NCBI GenBank assembly: GCA_001579985.1
Contig: LRSR01003207.1
Span: 1 to 50,416 of the forward strand
Direction of reading: 5' to 3'
Origin: Hypsibius dujardini
Lineage: Eukaryota > Tardigrada > Eutardigrada > Parachela > Hypsibiidae
Length of the DNA stretch: 50,416 nucleotides
The position numbers and the translations under genes were made by a program. The notes under the pieces were generated by a model, which searched no databases, was not told where the DNA came from, and was given only the letters and a program-made list of their open reading frames with translations. Below are positions 11,967-35,699 of this stretch, one piece after another (the stretch's first letter is position 1; each line of letters opens with the position of its first letter).

Positions 11967-13849
11967 ACAATGCACTTGTACCGTATGGCCAAAGGGCTCT
12001 GGCCGAAGGGTTCTGGTTTAATAGTTTGCAGGTGTTACTAGCATGACTCCGCGTGAGGTCTTCCTTGCTGGAGCGGGCTGTTCAGTTATGCTTCTCATCG
12101 CAGAACGAATCGCTTCGTCTCCCAATGGCAAGTTGGATGGAGAAGACTTTCGATCGATCTACTGGACAATCAGTTTTTGGACTCGTGTACCATTTAGCGC
12201 TAGATTTCCTTTGATTAAGTGCTTTAGCATAGTTGCTCGTCTCAACTCCCCCCCCAAACAATCAATCACTGAATGACTTTCGCAAATTTTATGGTCCTGC
12301 AGTTGCAGAATACGTGATAACCGAACAAAACGGTTAGGTTTTCTTCGCTCGCTCAGCTAACCAGAATAATACTTCAAAATAACTATATTTCTTTCTCAGA
12401 TTTGACATTTTGATAGCATCTTCGCTCTTATCACAGAAGAGTTTTGTGAAGTTAACTTTCCAATTTCTACGTTTTCACAAAACGCGCAATTTGCGGAAAT
12501 TTGATTTATTTTTTTTTTCGCTAAAGAGTTTAGCTGTGTTTTCTTATCTTAATTAAAATAGAAAATGGAATATATCTACAGACATATAATTTTAAAATTT
12601 CGCATGCAACGAATTCGAAATATGATAGCGCAAAATGAGCGCAAGCGTGAACGCAGACTTGAGAGCGGGTACAGAACGCGAGCGCTGAATTTGGAGATAG
12701 CACAATCTCGGGTCTGCCCCTGAAGGGTAACATATTAATGGTGTATTTAATCATGAAATAATTTGTTGAGAGCTTCATTGTTGCTAAAAATTCACAGTAA
12801 AAACAGTTCTATAAATTCGGAAACCCGAGGCAAACTAGTTAACGGTTCCCTCCGTTGACCCAGACGGGACTTGTAACGATTTTAATAATTCTTAAAAATC
12901 AAAGGCAAGAGGTTTATACTAGAAAGCCACCCGATTGTCCAGCGCTCAAATCCGACTGATCGACTAACTTCTCATTAACTACGCCTATTCACCGTCGGGA
13001 CAATATCCAATTGAAAGAAAAGTGTAAATACGGAAATACTAAAAACTGCAAAATACGAAAACTACGAAAACTGTAATTGCTAAAAACGAAAAAGCATAGA
13101 AATTAAAACATATATTTTAATGCACTCATATGTTTGTATGTGCAAGTATGGATATACCCTCTGTAAGGTCAAGGAAGGGCACTGTTCTGTCTATGCCTTC
13201 CCTTTTGCTGTTTTACAATTTCTGCTTTCGTACACTGAGGCTCAACTTCACCTGAATCGGTTAAAACAAGTGAGATTCATGACACTAGAGGGCAAACAAA
13301 AGGAAGGTCGATGTCAAAAGCACGCAATGTTTTGGGGAAGACACGCGGTCACTAATCACCTGACGTTTGGCATTACGCATTACGCATTTTCAGGGAAGAA
13401 AACATGTAGCATTTTGTCAGTAAGCGAATGGTCCATCACTCCATACTGGTCGTTATCCCCTTGTCTGACCGTCAAACATTTGGACAGGCCCGTCCGTCTG
13501 TTTTTATAATACCACATAGAACTATGTTCGTCTGATACCAGGTACTAGCACCATGGAAAACTAGTTTGTCCGTTCACTACGGGGACCTTGAAGAGCTGTT
13601 CTAACTAACAAACTTGCTAACTAACTAAGTTAACTGAATGTAACTAAATCAAGGTAAACGTTTTAGCTACTAAAAGTATCCAAAGTTAAAGATTTTGTCT
13701 TTGGAGTCAGTTAATGATGAGCTGACTAAAAAAACTAATTATGCAAGTGACAGTAACTTCATTTTTGCCTTCCCTAATTTCGATGATCAACTGGTAATGC
13801 AAACACGTGCTCTTCGTCGGTTGGTCACCCAGATATGAAAACGAATTTT
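11967..13849. other. Intergenic, 3' of myosin and 5' of PGP
   Basis: No supported gene. Open frames such as 13120-13509 (plus) lack domains. 13603-13780 is a decayed piece of the ACTAAAA/TTTTAGT family. 13950-14000 has GA and GT microsatellites that belong to the myosin 3' untranslated side. Confidence 0.45.
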
Positions 13850-13855
13850 TTTATT
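13850..13855 (-). terminator. Candidate polyadenylation signal of myosin heavy chain
   Basis: AATAAA on the minus strand, about 180 bases past the stop of the distal terminal exon. This is a plausible distance, but the cleavage site is not known. Confidence 0.4.
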
Positions 13856-14031
13856 ATGATCGTGATGATGATATGGGATGAAGAAGCGGAAAGATGTGTG
13901 GACCTTCACCAAAAAGTAATACCGACAAATACTATGAAACACTAACGCAGAAGAGAGAGAGAGACATGCGAGAGAGAGAGAGTACGGGTGTGTGTGTGTA
14001 TTATGGAGGAAACATACAGACTGCATCACGT

Positions 14032-26558
<12,527 letters not shown>

Positions 26559-26742
26559 TCTGCCGGCTGTGTAGCAGCAGTAGACTCAAAGAAGACAGAC
26601 AGAAATCCTGGAAGAAGTCGGCGAAGGTCCACCTTTTATTTATCAATTAGACCTGCGCATGAACGAAAGGGAATAAATCATTCACATCGAGAGTCGCTTC
26701 AGTACACCACAAAATAATCCAAGGCAAGGGCGTGAGACGTAC

Positions 26743-26800
26743 CTACAGCTGAGGATGTTCCTTAGGAGTGAGATTTCACACCGCAGACCGCTTAAATATG
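26743..26800 (-). promoter_or_regulatory. Mhc: Myosin core promoter and noncoding first exon
   Basis: On the minus strand a TATA-like ATATTTAAG (26791-26799) lies about 29 bases before TCACTC (26766-26771), an initiator-like start. The short exon then ends at GCTGTAG|GTACGTC (26743). The next exon opens after CTACACAG at 26566, eight bases before the ATG. The 5' untranslated leader is thus split by a 176-base intron, as often seen in muscle genes. Confidence 0.6.
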
Positions 26801-26809
26801 AGCGTGTTC

Positions 26810-27254
26810 GGATGTTGAATCTGTGGGATGCGAAGCCCCGCCTACCGCCCGTCCTCTACGCCTAAGACATCATCAATGCCTGGATGTAAAACTTTATGAT
26901 GGGTTTTTTAAGCTGTCAGACTCTTGTCTCCGCCCCCTTTTGATTCGACGTCACTGACAAAAATTGTATGTAATGTGTACCGCTAAAGATGCATTCACGG
27001 TTTCACTGCGTGTGGTCGAGCCTCCAGCGTCCGACAAACCATGATGGGGCATATGGATTGAATTGCTGTCGCGGGGAGGGAGGGGGGTATTTTTAGCGGG
27101 GAAAAAAGTGCGTGCCGGGTTTTTACACCACAGCCGGCCTGCAGCGATCCGTTAACAAGGTAAATATTTATTCAAGCCATGTCATCTGCATCCCAGGGAG
27201 CGGCAACTCAATGGCGTCGGCGCAACCATCTGATCGCGCCATAAGTTAGCTCAC
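26810..27254. other. Upstream region of myosin, no gene seen
   Basis: This is probably the enhancer and proximal control region of the myosin gene. I could not find a clear consensus MEF2 box by eye. Confidence 0.35.
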
Positions 27255-27812
27255 TTGGGGTGATTTTCAAAGGGGACCCAGAATGTTTCCGCTTCATATC
27301 TGTTTAATAGAACTATAATTATAATAATTTTCAAAGTTAATTTTATCGGTCAGGATATGAAAAAAAAATTTCCGGTAGAATTTTAGGATTGGGAAAACAC
27401 CGAAAAATTTCATTTTTCCTCATTTGGATCGTAAATATTTCATTTTTGCAGAATAATTTAATTTAACGAATTTTAAAACATCTCTCTCACAAATCAATTC
27501 AAACCGTTTGGCACTAGCAAAATCTTATTTGGATGTCAGGGGGCGGAATTATGCGTCATTTCTGGAATATGACTCGTAAGTATCCGGTCCGGCTCGATAA
27601 TGGCCTGTAGCTCCGCCTCTCCCCCCCCCCCCGACATCCAAAAAAAGATTCTGTAAATGCCAATCAATTTCAAATTTAATTTTAAGAAGGCCCGTCTAAA
27701 AAAAACTTAAAGTTTAACCATCTCTCAAAATTGAAGTTTTTACAATCGAAATCAGGGGAAATGGAATCTGCCAGTATTTTCCCAACTTTAAAATTCTGCC
27801 AAAAAAGCGGTC
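27255..27812. mobile_element. Foldback element, family R, copy b
   Basis: The left arm starts CACTTGGGGTGATTTTCAAA and is mirrored by the right arm (AAATTGAAGTTTTTACA ... AATTCTGCCAAAAAAGCG). Central phrases GGGGGCGGAATTATG and AGCTCCGCC face each other. It is non-coding. The right end looks cut compared with copy c. Confidence 0.65.
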
Positions 27813-28317
27813 ATCCTCCTCCGGGGTGGGGGGGGGGGTGTAGGGTGTGGGGCGGAGCGTACTGTGTATAGTTATGTCAGCAGTCACCATTCACTGATGC
27901 GAAATGACTCGGCGTCTTGTTATACTACAAAACGCAACGCACACGGGTTAGTCCCAAACTAGTAAAGTGTATATTGTGTAAAGTGTATAATCTTTAAAGT
28001 TGTATATTCTGTACACCATGTGCGTAAAATGCCGTCATAACAAAGCGCACATTATTATGCTGCAATAATCATCACGTCCCCCTTAAACATGCCGGTAGAG
28101 ACACTAACAGTACTGAAATATGAATCTAATTATTGCTATTGTGGCAAAATACTACCACGCTAACCATGCTATCCAAGTTCACTAACCTTTACAACCCTCA
28201 ACGGAAAAAAGAAACTTCGAAGTGACATTGTGATAAAGGTCACATGAGTATTTATCCCTTAACAAAATTAATTTATCACGCTGGAGTCCAGTTCATATTT
28301 TCAAGTTGTCGGACATG
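27813..28317. other. Intergenic, no gene seen
   Basis: A G-rich run near 27825 is followed by AT-rich sequence. It separates the myosin promoter side from the 3' end of the minus-strand GPCR. Confidence 0.4.
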
Positions 28318-29431
28318 TCAATCGGGTTCCGATTTCGGCAAACTGATTACGTTCGACGGTGTCTGAACTGAAACCGCGCCCCTGCAAAGCCGGCGAGCCA
28401 GTTTGCAAACAGCTTTCTGGTAGTCGGCACTCATGGTCAGAAAAATCACCTACAGACATATGAGAAAGCATCATTTAGTTCCCGAAGAAACAATCTCAAA
28501 GGTCATTCAGGTTGTAGCTTACCGGGCTGACAACATAGCCACAGAGGACCAACGTCTTGGCGACCCACATTTGCACCAAACCCTTCATCGCAAAAAGGGG
28601 AAAGAACGCGGTGATGATCGGCCCGGGGACGAGCGTGATAAAGTTGAAAAAGAAGGACACAACCAGCATCCTCGCAATGGCAATATTTTTAGCTCGTGGA
28701 ACCGCGGCTCGGACATCTCCCACAATGAACTGCGGATTGATTCGACCTCGAATGGATTGCTTCGTGACGGCCAATTTTAGGAAAATTGCAATATACAAAA
28801 ATCCCGTTAAAGTTATGGGGACGTAGTTCAAAAAGGTGAACCAAACCACAATGAATGGACCACCATTACTCCGAGGATAGCAGAACCCTAAAACTGGATC
28901 TGGTGCGGCTGTGAAGGAGGCCCCTATCCCGCGGTAGACCGGGATACTGAACCCGAGGCCACAGATCCAGGGCACTACAATCATACCGTAGAGGACGGGC
29001 TTTGTCGCCCATTTTGCGTAGTAGTGGGGAATGATGATGACGACAAAACGATTGACCGCTATCAGCACGTTGGCCCAGTTCTCCGAGAAAAATAGAGTCG
29101 TGTATACTAACATAAAAGCCGGGCAGTTTAGATAGGGTGACCTTTGAAGTAGCATCAAGTACGATACAATTAAAGCGATGGGGAAAATGACGCTGCAGAT
29201 GGCCAGCTGCATCAGCATGAGGTGGTTCAAGAGGATGTGGGAACCGTTACGGAGCTGTTGACGTTTGGTCGAGGCGGAGAGCAGGATGAGGAGAAAGGTA
29301 GTTCCGAAGATGCAGCAGGCGATGGAGAAGCCGAACCATAGTCGGATGGAGAGACGTGAGAACTGAGGGAGTATCGTAGTCGCTATGCTGGTGTTGAGAG
29401 AGGTATTGAAGCGCCCTGTAAGGTTATTCAT
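28318..29431 (-). CDS. Class A G-protein-coupled receptor (orphan), intact
   Basis: Exons 28523-29431 and 28318-28449 join in phase (AGCCCG|GTAAGC, CTGTAG) to give 346 residues. The start is the Met before NNLTGRF; the open frame reaches further only through non-ATG codons. The N-terminus has several N-glycosylation sites (NLT, NTS). Seven hydrophobic helices are visible. TM3 starts with Cys (LNCPAF) and pairs with Cys in loop 2 (GFCYPR). TM3 ends in NRF instead of DRY. TM7 reads SPVIF instead of NPxxY and spans the splice junction. The short basic tail ends SLPKSEPD. The ligand is unknown. It lies near two more GPCR genes, suggesting a local family. Confidence 0.85.
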
Positions 29432-31111
29432 TACGGAGAAAGATAAAGACAAATACTATTGGTACTAACACCAAAGGGGACAGCTTTTAAAAGAATTCAA
29501 AAATTAGAGGCTCAAGACGAGTAGAAAGTTTTGATGGTAAAAAGGAATTGGAAGAATGATCGGTGAAGCGCAATCGGGTAAAATTCTGTCGTGCTTTTAC
29601 AAGGAAAATAACAGCCTGTCAGTTATGCACCAGCTCAATCTAAGATTGTAAATTAATTAATTCAGCCCCATTGAACGGTCTGCGTGCTTCTTCAGGAACA
29701 GTTTTGGAGGCGCGGCAAATTTGAGAGCGTTACGGCATGATGTGCGTGTTAAGTTTCAATTAATCTGGTAAAATCAGGCGCAGCTCGAGGGACAATCAAA
29801 ATGCTGTCACACGACAAACTGTCAATGTGAATTTGTAATTACTTACGCATGCTTAATTCGAGCGTCATTCGGTTCCTTTATGCTGCACCTTAAGTTGTAG
29901 ATCAATACCTTAATAAGTTTGTTTGTTGTTCTTTGTGCCCTCTTTAAGGTTGCCCATCTTCGCAGGGGAAAATAAGTGGAGGGGAGGTAGTAATTCATTT
30001 CAAAATAGTATCGTTTCAAGGGCAAAGTTTAGATAATTACATGAGAATTGGCGAGAGAAATCACACCAAGATTTCTGAAGAAGAACCACGAGTAACGGTC
30101 GAAAATATGATTTTTAGCGCTGGATCGATATACAGATCGCATTAAGTGCACAGCTTAAGTCATAAATAAGTTATGCGGGATCGAACCACAAATAGACAGT
30201 CTAAAGTTGGGCGGAGTAGCAAGAAGAACGATCGGTGACGAAAGAATGCTTTCAGGACGCTCCTACTTCGCACCATAAACTCAACGCAATTCGGATTCTA
30301 TCAGGTGAATCGGTTGATTGCTTGCTAGCACAAAAATATTCTAAAAATATGTTCAATTTCACCCAGGCGTAACAAACATCAACAAATTTGAAATGTTGCG
30401 TTCGTTATCGAATCGTGCGTGAGACATTTTCAGACAAACAACCCCGACTATCCCTCTTCGTGTTTTTCAGTTTTTACACGCGATAATATGCCACACATGC
30501 TTCACCACGACCACGCAAAGTGTTTGGAATGATTGGCTACCACGACCTTGGCACTGCCGAAATCCCATTTGTGCTAGATAGATCACCCTGACTTTCATGA
30601 ATAACTGGGATATACTGTACCTATCTAAAAATTATTGTTGAAGCCCTGTTCTAATTTTTCATATTTTTCAATCCGAAGTCATCGCAATGGCCGAAACACA
30701 GCAATGCACTGTTACAAGAGACAATTTCAGCGAAGTACCAAGAAATGTCGAATCATTTCATGAAGCCGAATTAGTAATTGAGATATGAGGCCCCCCAAAA
30801 ATGGGAAAGATTTAGCCCTTAAATCTGGCTGTTACGCGATTGCACACCATCAGTCGTGTCTTACCTGTTCATGCCTCTAGCTTAGTCGTAACGTGTCTTG
30901 CCCAACTCATTGGCTCTTCATACCCTGTGATAGCCGGAGCCTATAGATAGCGTTCCATTTTATTTACTTGTTCCACCAAATTTCTCCTTTACTTGAAGCT
31001 TTTGCTTTTGTTTGGTTGAAGCTGTACAAAAATTTTCCCATGATATAAGACTTATAGGCGCTGGGGCTCCTCCTCGGTATGCAAGATCCCAGTAAGGAGA
31101 GGATCCCAGTA
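29432..31111. other. Intergenic, no gene seen
   Basis: AT-rich sequence upstream of the minus-strand GPCR. Open frames are short and featureless. A GGTTCGATCCC phrase on the minus strand near 30182 resembles a tRNA T-loop, but no cloverleaf fits around it. Confidence 0.45.
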
Positions 31112-31765
31112 ACTTGGGACGATTTTGAGAGGGGGAACCCAGCATGTTTCCGTTTTACATGTTTTCAGTAGAGCGATATTTATGATGATTTTCAAATTTA
31201 ATTCTATCGGTCAGGGTATGGAAACCTTTTTTTCGGAAAAATTTCAAAGTTGGAAAAATGCTAGAAGATTCCATTTTTCCGATTTTAACCGTAAAAACTG
31301 ACATGCTTGTAGAACCATTTAATTGAACGAATTTCGATACTATCCCTCTCAAATATCAATTGCAAACTGGTTGGCACTAGCAAAATGTTTTTAGACGCCA
31401 GGAGGCGGAGCTATTTGTCATTTCTGGAATATCACTCATAAGTTTCCAATCGGGCTCGACAATGGCTTGTAACTCTGCCCGCTGACGTCCAAAAAAGATT
31501 CTGCTGATGCTCATCGATTTCAAATGTTATTTTCAAAAGAGTAGTGTTAATTTTATTAATTAAACCATCTTCCAAAATTGAAGTTTTTACAGATAAATCA
31601 AGGAAAATTAAATTTCCCAGTGTTTTGCCAACTTTGAAATTCTGCCAAAAAAGCTTTCATATCCTGACCGACGAAATTAATTTTAAAAATCATCCTATTT
31701 ATAGCTCTAGTAACAATTATAAAGCGGAAACTTTTTGGGTTTTTCCTCTGAAAATCGTCCCAAGT
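31112..31765. mobile_element. Foldback element, family R, copy c (most complete)
   Basis: It opens ACTTGGGACGATTTTGAGAG and closes with the reverse complement of ACTTGGGACGATTTTCAGAG. The similarity between arms runs inward for about 300 bases, leaving little spacer, so the element is almost one long hairpin of 654 bp. No protein frame is present. Arms have diverged by scattered changes and small gaps, showing age. Confidence 0.8.
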
Positions 31766-32000
31766 AAGGATAAAGACCTCATTCGAACGGCCGCACCGTG
31801 CTATTGTTGCGCTTCCTTCTGAAATGATTTTAAGAAAAGGGTGTTTTGTACTGCACAGCTGCTAGCTCGGTTTGCCTTAACGAATTCTGCTTCTGCTATA
31901 TTTTTAAAATGAATCTCCCAGATTGCGACAGGGTGCTGATAAAGAAGTTAGAGATGGGGTCATAATTCGTGTGGATAGGATCGGATCTAGATTGAAATCA

Positions 32001-32529
32001 GCTAACAAGGAAACTGTTAACAATGCAACCCTCCGATCGTTACCACACTTTTTTCTGAATACCATGTCCCCTAACATGATTCTAAAAAATATGACTCACG
32101 GCAAAGAGTTCCCCGTTCAACGGGGAGAAATTCGGATGATTTCAATTGGCGCACGTACATTGCAATAGTCATGAGAACTTGACTGAATGATACGGCACTG
32201 TAACAGCATGTTCTAAAACATGTGCTGTGCTCGTGTGTTGTGCGCGTGTGCTATGCTGGTTGTGTACTCCAGTACAGTGCAGTGCAGTACTAATACACTA
32301 TTTTTTAGACAGTTTTTTTTAACAAAATCAGACACACACAAAAACAATTTTTAAAGTAGCTAAAGCCAGATTTTGAAATAAATAAAAATAAAAATATATG
32401 CGTTTTGCCTAATTGTTCGCAAAAAGAGGATTATTATATTTTTTAAAATCATGTTAGGGGACATGGTATTCAAAAAAAAGTTTGATCACAATCGGAGGGT
32501 TGCACTGGTAATAGTTTCCTTGTAAGTTA
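32001..32529. mobile_element. Foldback element of a different family
   Basis: The left arm 32001-32093 and right arm 32438-32529 are inverted copies over about 90 bases (shared AATACCATGTCCCCTAACAT, GCAACCCTCCGAT and ACAAGGAAACT). The 340-base centre holds TGTGC-rich sequence and codes for nothing recognisable. Confidence 0.75.
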
Positions 32530-32927
32530 GACTGCTCCCCCATGCACACACTGCCTTCATAAAGCCCGAAAATCATAATTTGATCTTCTTCTTTTCCATT
32601 AGGCTTTCTATTCGACCTCAATTAAACTGGGGCAAAGTAATCTTCACAATTTACGGGAATTGCGAGAACTTTCAATGCCATGTTTCATAGATCCTCGAGG
32701 GGATGGGCCCGAAGGCCATCGAAATTGAAGAGGAGATCGCTGATAAAGGACCCTTTCTCCCGAAGTTTAAAGTCACAAAGCTGGCAAGGATGCTGTTGTT
32801 AATCCGCCAACGCCTTCATATACCCTTTCCGTCAAGATGAAAACAGTAAGTCACCACCAGGTACAAAACAGCGTGCCATAGTTCGCTTAAATCTGTAAGC
32901 TTTCCCTAACAGTTTAAGTGCTCCACG
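32530..32927. other. Short intergenic, upstream of GPCR remnant
   Basis: No coding signal. It should hold the former promoter of the receptor at 32928. Confidence 0.4.
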
Positions 32928-33476
32928 ATGAATACGTCTGTCTACAACAGCACAGAGTTTGACAGTCTCCTTCTTAACTGTGACAATTCGTCAGGCAACT
33001 CAACCCATGACCTGGCATGCCCAACCATTTCCCCGGACGAAGTGATCAGCATACAACTCCCTGCCATTTTCTTTGGCACCGCCATAGTCATCCCTCAAAC
33101 CCTCAACCTTATGACCTTCCTCCTATGGCGCAACAAAGATCCCTACATCTTTCTCCACATTGCCCTGGCAATGAGCTCCCTCCCCGTGGGCATTTCTGCG
33201 TCCACCAGAATGGCCCTCCGTTACACGCCCTTCACGGAAGCGTTTCACAACCTCCAGCGGGTAGTTGGTTTGGCGGTCATCCTCTCCGGAAGCGGGGCAA
33301 CCATGCTGGCTAATTTGACGGCCAGCCTGGATCGATGGTGTTCAGGGAGTTCTCCATCTGGTATCGCAGTGCCGTCTCGTTGCAAAACATTTTCCTCTTT
33401 GTCGTTGTAGTAGTTTATGGAAGTGTCCTCATCGTAACCGGACTGGGTATTGTAGGGCAAACTCTGTACACACATA
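32928..33476 (+). pseudogene. Class A GPCR remnant (TM1 to TM4 only)
   Basis: The ATG opens a frame with N-glycosylation sites (NTS, NST, NSS). TM1 (PAIFFGTAIVIPQTLN), TM2 (FLHIALAMSSLPVGI) and TM3 ending LTASLDRW follow. After DRW, near 33335, the receptor-like reading continues in another frame (FREFSIWYRS, then TM4 LFVVVVVYGSVLIVTGLGI). I see no intron that explains this, so it looks like a frameshift. At 33477 a hAT-like element has landed in the loop after TM4. No TM5-TM7 is found in the next 1.7 kb. Intact neighbours lie on both sides. An assembly error at the shift is possible, but the missing half makes it a remnant either way. Confidence 0.75.
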
Positions 33477-33961
33477 CAGAGGCTCGTTTAGAGTCCTTAC
33501 AGGTCGGAGCAGGACTACTCATGCTTGGCAAAGGGTCAAAATGATTTTTTTCAAAATTGAACTCAAATCCCGCCTCCTCTTTCTGATCATTTTGCAACAT
33601 GTGTGTGGTCTAATTTCCAGGCCCCAGGGATTTCAAAATGTGTTCAAAAACATCAGTTTCTCATCAAATTTGGGTCGTTCTTGAACGTTTTGGACCTCCC
33701 ATTTGTATTCATCAATAGTGGACCTCAACAAACCTCAAACGTGTACGAAAAACTGATGTTTTCAAAAATGTTTTGAAATCCCAGGAGACGCACTGGAAAT
33801 CAGACCCCCACAACCACACAAGCTTCAAATCGATCAGGAACAAAAGCCACAATTTTGAATTCACTTTTTAAAAAATGCGTTTTGCCCGTTGTCTACCCCC
33901 TGGCTGGTCCTATCGTCAGGGGTTCAGGATTCGACCTATAAGGACCCTAAAAGAGCTTCTG
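33477..33961. mobile_element. hAT-like hairpin MITE inserted in the GPCR remnant
   Basis: The ends CAGAGGCTCGTTTAGAGTCC and, reversed, CAGAAGCTCTTTTAGGGTCC match for most of their length and pair far inward. It is flanked by CACACATA (33469-33476) and TACACATA (33962-33969), an 8-bp duplication with one mismatch. CAG-type ends plus 8-bp duplication are hAT hallmarks. The element is 485 bp and non-coding. Confidence 0.8.
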
Positions 33962-35699
33962 TACACATATGGCGTCAAACAGCAAACGCCAGAAAATAAA
34001 CATAACCCTGTTAAAATCAAACCCAATATTTGGCCTTTTTCCTGATCCTCCTGAAACTTAGGGATGCGCGGGAGTCTAATTTCCAAAAAGCCTCCCACCG
34101 GGATTTCAAAACTTCTTGAAAAACTGTAGGTTTTTCAACACGGTTGTAACTTTTTGGGGTTCAATCTATCTCGAGATAAGTGGCCTGATTCGGTTCGCTG
34201 AAAGTATTAGCCACATTTTTAGTATGTTTAACCCAAAAGACCAGCGGAAACCTTTACATAACTAGAGAAACAAAAAGGGAGAGAGAAGCGATTTTCATAA
34301 TGTGAGTTATGATGCAAGATTTTCGTGTACTTTGTCAGCAATTGACTAGGAGACAGAATTCTTTTACCTGACAAACAATTTAGCAAAGAACGCAAATGTC
34401 TGTGGAACTTAGAGTCTTAAATAGTTCTTTGTACAGAACAATGCTGAGATTATCACGCAAACCAAGTTTTTGTTATTTATGGAATTCAGTTTCTCCGGTA
34501 TATGAAGCTGTTCCGACCGATATGTTCGTCATGCAGATCATAGATACATGGAGTCGGGCTAATTCCTAGCTGTCAGTTTGTCCTGGCCTAAACCAAGCTA
34601 CTAGCGAAGGCAATTCAACCGCTGGCCGTTACACAGCGCTGCAAGTGACTCGTTTTGACAAAAGGCGTCTAGAAATTGGCCAGATTTCTAGTACAGATGT
34701 TTATTACGCCTAATGCCTAACGCTTTTGTTCCGCTCAGCGGGACATACGGCTTTACCTTCAGGACTCATTAAATCGTCGTTTATTCTTATCCTGAGTACC
34801 TTTCAGTATTTTTAATGTCAGTCTCACCAGAAAGAGGCCACATCACCATGCCTCACACGATATTCCAAAGAACTCCAGACCACGTCCAACTGCAATCATT
34901 TCTGACTGAGACGTCAGCAAAGACCTTTAATGTTTTGTGTTTTTCAGTCGTCGTAAGATAACCTTCGGATGATGGAAGACAAAGGTAAAGTTCACCAAGC
35001 ATATGACCGCACGTCCGGGGGAAATTTCCTCCTGTATATTGTTTCGTCATTGGGTTCACCAAACACCTCGACCACTGGGTAAACTATCGACAAAAGAGCC
35101 CGAATAACATCCTCCCCTTTCCATTGGATGGAAGGCGCTTTTTATCCTGCGGAGTGATCGCACAAAAGAAACGAGCTCAGCACTTTTACTGATCCTCTCT
35201 CAAGGTGTGCTTCCATCTTAAACATCGTACTGCAGTATTCATCCTTAAATAGATCGACTGACATTCAATTGATCCGACTATGGTCACATGGTGGCGCCTT
35301 TGTCGGCCATTGAAGGTAACGAAACAGCATGAACTCTTAACGGAATCGCTGTCGGAATCATATCATAGCATTAAAGTAATACTCACTTTAAATTCCATCA
35401 CTTGCTGCAGGATATTCATTAGCCCTCCTCTGGCTCATCTTTTAAGGACCCTAAACGAGCCTCTGCCCCACATACTGTGGGGACTCTTATGTTAGGGATA
35501 ATCAAAGACAGCCGCCCTGCCGCGCGGCTACCAGTGTAATTTTACTATCCCTTCTTAGGGCATTAACTTTTTTCTGGCACAAATCTATAAAACGGTAGTT
35601 TGTCCCATAAAACATGGCAATCCTCATTCTCTTGATAAAATAGACCGTTTGTTATTTCGCTGACTTCATCAACATATCCGTATACCTCAGCAGAGAGAC
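33962..35699. other. Intergenic with hAT-like fragments
   Basis: 34055-34145 repeats interior sequence of the hAT-like family (TCTAATTTCCA, GGGATTTCAAAA). 35443-35464 is a lone end (AAGGACCCTAAACGAGCCTC) of the same family. Otherwise no gene is seen. Confidence 0.5.

Noticed and set aside
13120-13509. 129-residue open frame on plus, 3' of myosin
   Set aside because: No recognisable motif, and it lies in low-complexity flank; nothing supports translation.
30150-30240. GGTTCGATCCC on minus resembling a tRNA T-loop
   Set aside because: No matching acceptor stem, D-arm or anticodon arm could be folded around it.
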